64,000 nt of DNA, from assembly GCA_029168955.1 (NCBI GenBank), contig JAPDOI010000373.1, positions 644,147 through 708,146 on the forward strand. Direction: 5' to 3'. A program made the position numbers and the translations under genes. Of the stretch, positions 31,227 to 41,181 are shown one piece after another. Positions within the stretch are counted from its first letter, which is position 1. Each line of letters opens with the position of its first letter. The notes below the pieces were generated by a model that worked only from the letters and a program-made list of their open reading frames with translations, had not been told where the DNA came from and did not search any database. This stretch comes from Aplectana chamaeleonis (Eukaryota; Nematoda; Chromadorea; Rhabditida; Cosmocercidae).

Positions 31227-32640
31227 ATTTTTCGAAAAAGTAATAAAAAGAATTATGGCTCATCTAGAGGAGCACTCCATCATTTCGGAACACCAACATG
31301 GTTTTCAAAAGGGTAAATCGACAATTTCGGCTATGCTGGAGTCACTTGATGATTGGACGCGTGCGCTGGACAAAGATATAGGTGTGGATGTTATTTACCT
31401 TGATTTTTCCAAGGCATTTGACAGAGTTTCTCATCGCAAATTAGTAAACAAACTGGAAATAGTGGGTATCCATCCGCGTATAGTGGCTTGGATTCGTGCT
31501 TTTCTCACGGGTAGAACTTTCAGGGTCAGGCTTAATAGTACGTTCTCCTCTCCTTTGCAGTCCTTAGTGGTGTTCCCCAGGGAGTGCTTTCACCAATTCT
31601 CTTTAATATCTATACGTATGAACTTCCTCGATCATATCCTTGAACAACGTCGGCTGTTCGGTATTCGCTGATGACTTCAAGTTGTATAAACCTATTTTGA
31701 CAATGGAGGATTCGGAGTGTTTGCAAAAGCTCTCAATGATGTAGCCAAATGGTCGAATGAATGGAAATTGCCACTTTCCAGCGAAAAGACTAAAGTGATG
31801 AAGCTTGGTAAGAGGCGAGTTAGTGGCTTCTATACTATCGACGGTTTGCAGTTGATCGAGGTCAGCGAGATTAAGGACCTTGGTTTTCTCTTATCAAGGA
31901 CGATCTTAATTTCGATGATCACTGCCTCCAGGTTGCGTCCACGGCTAATAGGATGATGCACTGCGCGTTTCGAGCACTATCAACTACTAATGCAAACGTG
32001 CTGACCGAGGTGTATAAAACGTACGTACGTCCACTAATGGAGTATGGTACGGTAGTTTTTAATCCATACAAAAAAGGATCCATCGACGCTCTTGAGAAAG
32101 TCCAGAATACTTTCACACGTAGAGTTTACTTCCGGACATCGTGGTTTCAGACGAATCGCAACGTGTGTCATGTCACCAGAAACGCCAAACTGGGCCTAAC
32201 CACTCTAGAGCGCAGGAGAAGAAGGTTTGATATGATATTGATGTATAAGATCATTCATGGGAGTGCTGGTATCAAGGCTAGCCGGCTGTTCAACCTTAGA
32301 CCATCAACCACTAGGGGAGCACCGGTGAAATTGGGCCTCATTGGGGCCAGGCGGAACGTACGACAGCACTTCTTTGTCAATAGAGCGGGGTCTGAATTCA
32401 ATAAACTACTTCGGTCAGGTTTGATAATGGGGAAACTAAGTGAATTCAAAAGACACTTGAGTGTTATCTGTTGTCCCAGGAGTAATGTTTGTAAGATTTC
32501 TTTTCTTGATGGTGCCGATGGATGCCTAATAGTCAGTTGATCCATTTGTTTATTGTTGTTCGACTGATTTTAGTGCTTTTATTATTCTGTTGTTGTCTTT
32601 GACACGGTTCTACCGTGTAATAAATCAAATCAATCAAATC
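31227..32640 (+). mobile_element. CR1-like LINE B, 5'-truncated, nested in LINE A
   Basis: Starts abruptly inside RT (FEKVIKRIMAHLEEHSIISE), includes HQHGFQKGKS, VIYLDFSKAFDRVSH and a broken palm, then TYVRPLMEYGTVVFNPYKKG and a complete 3' end. The terminal stem CACGGTTCTACCGTG and a tail of AATCAAATCAATC repeats (32619-32640) are CR1-style ends without poly(A). The family differs from A in sequence and tail. Another truncated copy of the same 3' end lies at 14112-14411. Frame changes near 31565, 31665 and 31900 disable it. Confidence 0.9.
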
Positions 32641-33551
32641 CTCACACGAAACCTCAGTTTTGACAAACACTGCGAATCGGTATCTACCAGAGCCACCGTG
32701 GCTGTCAATAATATATTCAGGGGACTGGGAACAAGAAATAGCGCGGTACTACTTAGAGCCTTTAAAACCTACGTGAGACCTATTCTGGAGTATGGGACAC
32801 CAGTGTATTGTCCACACAAAAAGAAAAGCATAGTCAAACTTGAAAAGGTGCAAAACGGGTTTACAAGAAAGTTAATGATCAGGAAGCTCGGTTTTTGCCA
32901 TTATCAACAAATGCCATCTGCAGAAACCAGGAATAGTGAACTCAAACTGCCAATTCTTCAGGTAAGGAGAGGGTTGAACGACTTACTGCTGCTTCATAAA
33001 AATCCTGTATCAACCGGACTTTGGTCTCCGGCCTGGGTGTATTGTCGAGGTGAGAACATCAAGTACATACCAGGGGAGGAGCTTCAAAAATTGTGCGCAA
33101 AAATTCAAACCTAAACTGCAGGCGCCTTTTCTTCATAAATAGGGCGACCCCGGCATTCGAACGGCTTCGGAGGCTAAAATCCATCCCTGTGAGCCATAAG
33201 GCATTTAGAAAACTTGTAACTGAACACTTCGAGAACGAGCGTGGCGAGCGCTAATCCGTCGCGGAGCAATTTCCTTGTCTCTACATCATTATGGGCTATA
33301 CGTGTATCTGCTTTGAACTCATTACACTACCTGATCGAAAACTGGTAGTTTTCCCTTGTTCCTTATGTATGCTTTTTTGCTGATTTCGTTTATGTTGTTC
33401 GTTGCACATAGGTCTGGTATACAGGCTTATGTAAATAAAAAAAAAACTCGCGCCTTATATTTGAAAGTGGTGCTATCCGCGCTTCGCATTTTGAAAAAGT
33501 TTCTATCCGCGCGATCGATATAACAAAACCCTGCCAAGCAATGTATAGCTA

Positions 33552-33700
33552 GGTCCGTGGCCTGTGTCCACAAGAAAAAACGTTTAAATCCAAACCGCGG
33601 TTGGCGCGGCGGTTTAATTCTCAGAGATTGAGATTTAAACCGCCACGCCAGCCGCGGTATGAATTTACACGTTCTTTCTTGAGGAAACAGGCCACGGACC
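33552..33700. mobile_element. 149-bp hairpin MITE with TA duplication
   Basis: The ends GGTCCGTGGCCTGT and ACAGGCCACGGACC are inverted copies and almost the whole element is palindromic (CCGCGGTTGGCGCGGCGG versus its inverse). TA flanks at 33550-33551 and 33701-33702. Non-coding, Tc1/mariner-like target. Confidence 0.85.
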
Positions 33701-33702
33701 TA

Positions 33703-34390
33703 ACCATATAGGAGACTCCTCATTTCGCGATTAGGCCATAACTGATCTTGTGAGGAGGGGGTTTGCTTTATCACAGCCCTGCTCGAATATATTTCTGAAA
33801 ACGTAGGATTGGCGGGAGCCTACACTGCTCACGAAGCTGAAACTTGAATTTTCTCAGAAAAAAGTTTGAGTTGCTCATAAGTTGCTCAAGCTATCAAAGA
33901 AGCGTAGCTGTTTTGTGGAACCCCTCCAGCTCTTTTTTAGAACAGAATTCTACTGCTTAAATTCCACATTAATCATTGTCGTGAGCGCTGCCTTTGAAGC
34001 GCCCTACTGTCTAATCTCCAATTCAGTTCTTACAGGTTGGATTTCATTCCCGTGCCAGTGGTGTACACGCTTTCACAAAAGGGCGGATTTGGTGTAGCGT
34101 TATTCGAAATACCCAATTCTAACGAAAGTTTTGAGTTCACTCGCAAGAGGGGAAACAAGAACGATATTGTAAATTTTATATATTGTAGATCGCCTTCTCA
34201 ATTTGCAAAAAAACACTCGATACTTTGATACACGGGGAAAGCTTTATGCACAGACGCTATTCAAAAAAAAAACTGGTTATTACACATGGCAATGAAATCT
34301 TTGGTTATGCAAAACTTCAATCAATCTGATTCAGTTAAGAGTCCTTCGCTTTGCGGAAATCTGCTCCATAGACGAAGTTTGCTTCAATGC
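33703..34390. other. No gene recognised
   Basis: AT-rich, no recognisable protein, RNA or terminal repeats. Confidence 0.5.
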
Positions 34391-34395
34391 AGACT

Positions 34396-34515
34396 CTTCC
34401 TCCTCTGCGGACATTTTCTCCCCTTCCACGGACATTTTCTCACCCCTCGAGGACATTTTCTCTTCACGCGAAGCGCAGACATTTTCTCTCCCCCAATTCG
34501 GACATTTTCTCCGTA
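34396..34515. repeat. Five-copy GAGAAAATGTCCG motif array
   Basis: On the minus strand, five copies close to GAGAAAATGTCC(G/T) occur spaced roughly 20-30 bp apart. Related motifs lie at 15213-15245. Non-coding, function unknown. Confidence 0.6.
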
Positions 34516-34587
34516 AAGGGTGTGGTGGGACGCCGCGACGCGCAACGCATGCTCCCGACCGCGCGCGGTGTACCATCTGACCGCCGC

Positions 34588-35586
34588 CTATAGACGAGGG
34601 GGGCCACACAAGGTTTACTCATAGAGATGAACTCAGGGAGTCGGGGGGTTCTATTCGGCCACGATAGGCTTTCGACTCGGCTACGAAGCGGCTGGACGAC
34701 GATATGGCCACGTAAGTTCCTTGCGCCACGTGGTCTAATCGTCGTCCAAGTGAGAAGCACGTGGCGCCAATCATAGCCGTTCCACTCGGCCACGATACGC
34801 TTTTGATTCGACTACGATGAGTTTGGACGACGAACGAGCCACAATGCCCATGATTGAGCACGTTGATCGATCGCTTCAGAACTGACCCGGCGCGTACCAG
34901 CCGCATAGCACGTATATAAGGGGCCCGATCCCAGAAAGAGTCCGATTTTCGGGGTTGCTCCTGAAAGATGACTACGAGGCACTTTCTGGACGGTTTTTGA
35001 ACCCTTAAGGGGTCTCCCCCACGGTCCTCAGCGAGGGAGGTCCTCGCTCTCGACCGTGGCGAGGGTGTTGTCCCTGTCGCGGACTGCTGTGGGGGTGATC
35101 CCCTGCTGCGGGCCGTGTCTTGGGCTGTACTCTTTGGGGGAGACCCGCTCCCATCGAAGGGGTGGGGGCCCGCCCCCAGCGCCACGTAGTCTTATCGAAC
35201 AGGCCACGTGCTGTGGCGTGGGAAACAGGGTGCGGCAAAAGTTTTGCCTCGCTGCGCCACGTAGTCCTATCGAACAGGCCATGTGCTGCCGCGTGGGAAA
35301 TGGGGGTGCGGCAAAGGTTTTTTCTCTCTGCGCCACGTAGTCTTATCGGACAGGCCACGTGCTCCTCGGAGCAGCACGTGCTGCTGCAAAAGTTCCTTTC
35401 AACTCGACTAGGTACCCGAATAGAAAGCCTATCGTGGCCGAATAGGACCCCCGAGTCCCTGAGAAGAAAAACTGTAATGAAAAATGTTTCATACTGCTAT
35501 TAATCATTGCTGAAATACTCCGATTGACAGCGTTTCCATTTCATTTCTGTCCTGAATTCTGGGTGCCCCCCCCCCCTTCTGGGATA
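34588..35586. mobile_element. CTATCCTAGACGGGG-type MITE interrupted by a CTCAGG-type MITE
   Basis: The left end CTATAGACGAGGGGGGCCAC and right end GGGTGCCCCC...TGGGATAG, with an interior (ACTCATAGAGATGA, ACTGCTATTAATCATTG), match the intact copies at 39864-40057 and 59068-59272. The interior is split by the element at 34632-35463. Confidence 0.72.
34632..35463. mobile_element. CTCAGG-type MITE, copy 1 (832 bp)
   Basis: Long inverted ends CTCAGGGAGTCGGGGGG... with TCTATTCGGCCACGATAGGC inside. Two-base duplication AA (34630-34631, 35464-35465), inferred by comparison with the uninterrupted host repeat. Inside: a TATATAAGGGGC motif (about 34913) and 2-3 direct repeats of a ~75-bp unit with GCCACGTAGTC and ATCGAACAGGCCACGTGCTG. 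The apparent frames in the repeats are low-complexity artefacts. A second copy in opposite orientation lies at 41646-42540. Confidence 0.85.
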
Positions 35587-36345
35587 GTACCCCAAATATG
35601 CACCACAAGTCATATTTTGTCGTATTACCATATCGGCAGCCAATGAATGAGACAAGAGGAGAAGTGTAAACGGAACTGACAAATAAGGTAATAATACACA
35701 GAGCAAAAAAGATCGAATCGATCGAAAAAAGTTAACGGCGTGAGTTTCGAACCCTTCTCCGCAACTGCACTATCACACAGTCAACGCCTTTATTTTTGAA
35801 ATTCCCAATTTTTTGAAATAAGTTCCGTGAAAAACCCTTGTCATTGCTTGCATTAAACTTCTCTATTCTTCCTAAAAGTGAGAAATTGTGGTGAGCGCGA
35901 AGCGCTCACCAGGATTTGGCTTTGATCTCTTCCCGCGCGGATGCCCTACAATGAGATCACCTATTCATACCGTCAACAGAGGTATGAGCTGTACACTATT
36001 CGACGCGCTGCAAGAAATTACATATGTGTGCAACTTTTCATCCCAACTGGTCCCCGCTTTCTAAAGTTATGACCTCTCAAAGTACGCAAAAACGTTCTCC
36101 ACCACCGCCTCCACCTCCGTCCGTCGAAAACCATTTTTTTGGAAGGCGTGGACCAAATCGCTCGAAAATTTGTGACTAGAGGTAATCGGCCACGGAATGA
36201 CGAAAATAATTGTCAGAACTCACCATAATGACTTCTGGGCCCTAACGGGCGTTTGAAACTCGGAAACCGGCCTCTCAAGAATAGTTTATGAAAATGGTGG
36301 GTTTTTCGTTATCAGTCATTGTTTTCTTAGAATCCATATAAACAC
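35587..36345. other. Mostly unrecognised; possible tRNA-derived fragment
   Basis: On the minus strand at about 35708-35765 there is a TGATAGTGCAG A-box-like motif and a GGTTCGAAACTC B-box-like motif at roughly tRNA spacing, with GGCGTT/ACGCC ends. No anticodon arm can be drawn, so this may be a SINE head. Nothing else is recognised. Confidence 0.3.
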
Positions 36346-36488
36346 CTTGCTCTCCAGGGTGGTGTACTTTGAACGTCCGGCTCGGAAGAGGACGCTGTGC
36401 GGGTTGATGTACTTGACCGCGGCACGTATTCGTTCAAAGCGCACCATCGATAAGAAGGCGTCGCAGGATGTCCTGAAGTGTCGGTTGA
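36346..36488 (-). pseudogene. Isolated exon-like segment, piggyBac-transposase-like
   Basis: 143 bp bounded by AG (acceptor) and GT (donor) on the minus strand. It encodes NRHFRTSCDAFLSMVRFERI then RAAVKYINPHSVLFRAGRSK. The FLSMVRFERIR pattern resembles the FMSRxRFexI block of piggyBac-family transposases. The codon content looks genuine compared with the flanking satellite, which begins right at the acceptor side. No neighbouring exons were found. The family assignment is weak. Confidence 0.3.
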
Positions 36489-38985
36489 CTATGTGAGACC
36501 TCAGTAGGGGTGTGCAGGACGTCGTAGAATGTGGGCAGGGCCTTAGTAGGAGTATGCAGGACATCATCGAACGTGCAGGACCTTAGTAGGAGTGTGCAGG
36601 ACATCATGGAACGTGTGCAGGACCCCAGTAGGGGTGTGCAGGACGTCGTAGAATGTGCAGGACCTCAGTAGGAGTGGGCAGGACATCATGGAACGTGTGC
36701 AAGACCTCAGTAGGAGTGTGCAGGACATCATGGAATGTGTGCAAGACCTTAGTAGGAGTGTGCAGGACATCATGGGACCTGTGCAGGACCTCAGTAGGAG
36801 TGTGCAGGACATCATTGGACCTGCGCAGGACCTCAGTAGGAGTGTGCAGGACATCATTGTACCTGCGCAGGACCTCAGTAGGAGTGTGCAGGACATCATG
36901 GAACGTGTGCAGGACCTCAGTAGGAGTGTGCAGGACAGCATGGAACGTGGGCAGGACCGTAGTAGGAGTGGCAGGGCATCATGGAACGTGTGCAGGACCC
37001 CAGTAGGGGTGTGCAGGACGTCGTAGAATGTGTGCAGGACCTCAGTAGGAGTGGGCAGGACATCATGGAACGTGTGCAAGACCTCAGTAGGAGTGTGCAG
37101 GACATCATGGAACGTGTGCAGGACCCCAGTAGGGGTGTGCAGGACGTCGTAGAATGTGTGCAGGACCTCAGTAGGAGGCAGGACATCATGGAACGTGTGC
37201 AGGACCCCAGTAGGGTGTGCAGGACGTCGTAGAATGTGCAGCACCTCAGTAGGAGTGTGCAGGACATCATGGAACGTGTGCAGGACCTCAGTAGAAGTGT
37301 GCAGGACATCATGGAACGTGTGCAAGACCTTAGTAGGAGTGTGCAGGACATCATGGGACCTGTGCAGGACCTCAGTAGGAGTGTGCAGGACATCATGGAA
37401 CGTGTGCAGGACCTCAGTAGGAGTGTGCAGACATCATGGAACGTGTGAAGGGTCGCAGTAGGGGTGTGCAGGACATCATGGAATGTGTGCAGGGCCTGAG
37501 TAGGAGTGTGCAGGACATCATGGAACGTGTGCAGGACCCCAGTAGGGGTGTGCAGGACGTCGTAGAATGTGTGCAGAGCCTCAGTAGGAATGTGCAGGAC
37601 ATCATGGAAACCTCGGTAGGAGTGGGCAGGACATCAAGGGACGTGGGCAGGACCTCAGTAGGAGTGTGCAGGACATCATTGTACCTGCGCAGGACCTCAC
37701 TAGGAGCGTGCAGGAGATAATTGGACCTGCGCAGGACCTCAGTAGGAGCGGGCAGGACATCATGGATCGTCTGCAAAACCGTAGTAGGAGTGTGCAGGCG
37801 ACCATGGGACCTGGGCGGGACCTCAGTAGGAGTGTGCAGGACATCATTGTACGTGTGCAGGACCGTAGTAGAAGTGGGCAGGACATCGTGGGACGTGTGC
37901 AGGACCCCAGTTGGGGTGGGCAGGATGGGGGAGAATGTGTGGAGGACCTCAGTAGGAGTGTGCGGGACATTATGGGACCTGTGCAGCATCCCATTAGGTG
38001 TGCAGGACGTCGTATAATGTGTGCAGGGACCTCAGTAGGGAGTGTTCAGGACATTATGGGACCTGTGCAGGACCCCAGAAGGGGTGTGCAGGACGTCGTA
38101 GAATGTGTGCAGGACCTCAGTAGGAGTGTGCAGGACATCATGGAACGTGTGCAAGACCTTAGTAGGAGTGTGCAGGACATCATGGGACCTGTGCACGACC
38201 TCAGTAGGAGTGTGCAGGACATCATGGAACGTGTGCAGGACCGTAGTAGGAGTGGGCAGGACATCATGGGACGTGTGCAGGACCCCAGTAGGGGTGTGCA
38301 GGACGTCGTGGAATGTGTGCAGGACCTCAGTAGGAGTGTGCAGGACATCATGGAACGTGTGCAAGACCTTAGTAGGGAGTGTGCAGGGACATCATGGGAC
38401 CTGTGCAGGACCTCGGTAGAGTGTGCAGGACATCATGGAACGTGTGCAAGACCTTATTAGGAGTGTGCAGGGACATCATGGGACCTGTGCAGGACCTCAG
38501 CAGGAGTGTGCAGGACATCATGGGACCTGTGCAGGACCTCAGTAGGAGTGTGCAGGACATCATGGATCGTGTGCAAAACCTTAGTAGGAGTGTGCAGGAC
38601 ACCATGGGACCTGTGCAGGACATCATTGTACGTGTGCAGGACCGTAGTAGAAGTGGGCAGGACATCGTGGGACGTGTGCAGGACCCCAGTTGGGGTGTGC
38701 AGGATGTGGTAGAATGTGTGCAGGACCTCAGTAGGAGTGTGCAGGACATTATGGGACCTGTGCAGCATCCCATTAGGGGTGTACAGGACGTCGTATAATG
38801 TGTGCAGGACCTCAGTAGGAGTGTTCAGGACATTATGGGAGCTGTGCAGGACCCCAGAAGGGGTGTGCAGGACGTCGTAGAATGTGTGCAGGATCTCAGT
38901 AGGAGAGCGTAGGACATCATGGAACGTGTGCAGGACCTTAGTAGGAGTGTGCAGAACATCAAAGGACGTGCGCAGGACCTCCGTT
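36468..38985. repeat. 42-bp satellite array (dimer of 21-bp units), about 60 copies
   Basis: Unit = GTGTGCAGGACATCATGGAA + C then GTGTGCAGGACCTCAGTAGG + A. Half-units vary in a limited set (CATCATGGAA, CCCCAGTAGG, CGTCGTAGAA, CTTAGTAGG). Because 42 is a multiple of 3, long open frames appear on both strands (14-residue repeats such as VQDIMERVQDLSRS) but are by-products. Small G-run insertions shift frame between about 37990 and 38480. Flanked on the left by the exon-like segment at 36346-36488. Confidence 0.95.
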
Positions 38986-38989
38986 TAAT

Positions 38990-39863
38990 GTCCAGGACAC
39001 CGTATGCAAGTCATGCCCCCGAATCAACAAGAGCGATAGGCAAGTGCGCCAGAACAAGGCTATCGTAATCTCACTCGAGTTGGCTCTGAAATTTTCTAAG
39101 TTCTGACTCCGAATTCGCTACATCTTCACTCACCGGTGGTGTTGTTTTTCTGCTTTGTAGTCCAGGCAGATCCTCAACTACTGAACTCTGGAGAAGGACT
39201 GTGACACACCGCTCTTCACTTCTTTTATCTTTATCATTGATCAATTGGGTATCATCAAATTTGTTTAAGAGAGCCGAATAACATCATTCCTATTATGACA
39301 GTAGTCCTCTTCTGGCGCACTTAACTATCGTTCGCGCTGGAAATCATTTTCCATTTTTCAGGCTCAATTTTATGATTGAGCCCGGTAGACCACACTGGTA
39401 AACTTTGGCGCGTCAAAAACGTTGGACGATGAGGTTGGAAGGCGTCAAAGATTAATATCCGCCACCAATTCTCACCAGTCATCTTGCACTTTTTCCTAGA
39501 ATGTTGGTGCGACCGTAAGACAACAGGAAAAATAGTTACGGCACGAACTCCACATGCAGAAAAACTCCGAAAATGATTTTGGCGCGAAATTCAAATTCGT
39601 ATTTACAATGTGTTCCGATTGACTTTTTCTTTTAATGAAGAAGGGAGTTGAAAGAAGAATGAAGGTTTTTCGTGGGCCCCTTCAACATTTTCGTTCACTA
39701 GAGGGGCCAAGCTACCCAAAAACATGAGAAAATAATATACGGTTTTCTGCGCGTACGATGTCTTTAACTATCGTTCTTGTTCCGAATCAGACATATGGGC
39801 CGGCGCAGACGAGCCACGTCAGCAAGAACCGGGGAAGTTTGGCTAGAGCGACTGACCCTGGGT
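38990..39863. other. No gene recognised
   Basis: No recognisable protein. At about 39735-39765 the end ...GTACGATGTCT|TTAA resembles the right terminus of the TTAA MITE at 21429, but I cannot find its left end. Confidence 0.4.
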
Positions 39864-40057
39864 CTATCCTAGACGGGGTGAGGCCACCCAAGACTCATAG
39901 AAATGATGAAAAATTCTGATAAAAGATGTCTGATACTGCTATCAATCATTGTTTTTATAGAAACGTCATGAAAATACTCCGACTGGTTGCCTTACCAATC
40001 GGTGGTTCATTTCACTTCTGTCTTGAATGGTGGGTGCCCCCTCTCCCCGTCTAGGAT
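39864..40057. mobile_element. CTATCCTAGACGGGG-type MITE, intact copy
   Basis: Left end CTATCCTAGACGGGG, right end CCCCGTCTAGGAT; interior TGATACTGCTATCAATCATT shared with the copies at 34588-35586 and 59068-59272 (the latter in the opposite orientation). About 195 bp, non-coding. Confidence 0.75.
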
Positions 40058-40292
40058 TGTGCCCCAACCCTGTACAATTGGGTCATTTTAAAACTCATTT
40101 CTTCATTTTCTCGACTTTTAAATTCCAAAAGTATATGCCTTGTGTCTTGTCTGTTGGAAGCCGCGTTGCAACTATTATCTTGCAATCCTAGCAGCTGTTT
40201 CTTCATTTCTACCACTATGTCTTGAAGAAAAACAACTTGCCTTTTAGAGCTTGACGATATTGTAGAAGGGAAACCCTTGTAAAAAAGTTGTG

Positions 40293-41105
40293 AAATTTCT
40301 GGAAAGTTGGGCTCTGCAGAAAAGGTCAAGGATTTGGCATTGCTCCTAAATGTTGTGAAATTGTTTTATTGAATTGGCTCTCAACTTGATTTTTCAAATG
40401 TAGTGAAATTGTCGAATTGATTTGGCTGTGATGATACTATATGCAGATAACATAATCATTAAATGTAGTGAAATTGTTGCAAACGGATTTGGCAGGAGCT
40501 CTATCAATTATCACAGTCAAATCACGCGTCAGAAGGTCCTCTGGCGAGCGAATGAAGACAAAAAGAAAAAAAAATAATCCTCAGTCAACAATGCTGAACG
40601 AAACGTGGCCTTATGGGCTAGAATTAAGGTTTCCGAATGCTATTCTGCCTTTTCAGTGTAGCTCCCACTAACAATAAGGTACCAGACCTTCCCTCACCGA
40701 TGAGATAAAAATCATGAAAACGAAATCTAACGCAATTTACTCGCTACTGACTCTATGTCTTCGTGTCCTCAACGCTTTCACGGTTCGCATTGTACAGAAA
40801 CGTTTTTGCTGCTAGGTTTATTCCTGTTCTCATTCGATTCAATATGGGCTTCAAGGAAAACCCCTTCTGACGCGTGATTTGACTGTGATAATTGATAGAG
40901 CTCCTGCCAAATCCGTTTGCAACAATTTCACTACATTTAATGATTATGTTATCTGCATATAGTATCATCACAGCCAAATCAATTCGACAATTTCACTACA
41001 TTTGAAAAATCAAGTTGAGAGCCAAATCCAATAAAACAATTTCACAACATTTAGGAGCAATGCCAAATCCTTGACCTTTTCTGCGGAGCCCAACTTTCAG
41101 AAATT
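40293..41105. repeat. Foldback element with ~243-bp arms
   Basis: Left arm 40293-40536 and right arm 40863-41105 are inverted copies with only a handful of differences. The spacer is about 325 bp. Each arm holds three diverged copies of AAATGTAGTGAAATTGTTG. The spacer shows no recognisable protein. A transcript across it would form a long dsRNA stem. Confidence 0.9.
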
Positions 41106-41181
41106 GTTGTGGTGGAAACTGTGCTCAATATTAATCTTCCGTACTACATTTTTGTATTACTCCATGAGTATTTAGTGCTCT

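Larger units (their letters stand above)
28020..33436 (+). mobile_element. CR1-like LINE A, split by LINE B
   Basis: ORF1 (28074-29004), APE endonuclease (about 28980-29730: TDIVALTETWL, GGVALFVRK, VTTGDINFPDVRW, SSDHSLVQYR), RT (30320-31226: IPLPKK, FEKILKKRI, HQHGFQKGKST, CSGVPQGGVLSPILF, FADD at about 31000). It resumes at 32641 with LTRNLSFDKHC, AFKTYVRPILEYGTPVY and KVQNGFTRKL, and ends at an A-rich tail (33425-33436). Removing 31227-32640 restores the reading ...LTDLGY-I into LTRN in register, so B is a later insertion. Several other frame breaks exist (near 29585, 30240 and 30660). The 5' boundary is uncertain. Confidence 0.9.

Noticed and set aside
31171..31671. Tandemly duplicated RT within one LINE
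   Set aside because: The second RT segment belongs to a nested, separately tailed LINE; the outer LINE continues after it.
34619..35503. Frames of 90-190 residues in the CTCAGG-type MITE
   Set aside because: They overlap on both strands within GC-rich internal direct repeats and are not conserved as proteins between the two copies.
36564..37325. Long open frames on both strands across the 42-bp array
   Set aside because: The period is a multiple of three and the sequence lacks stops in several frames, so they are products of the repeat rather than genes.
36468..38985. CRISPR array
   Set aside because: Units are contiguous and vary throughout; there are no constant repeats separated by unique spacers, and the context is eukaryotic.
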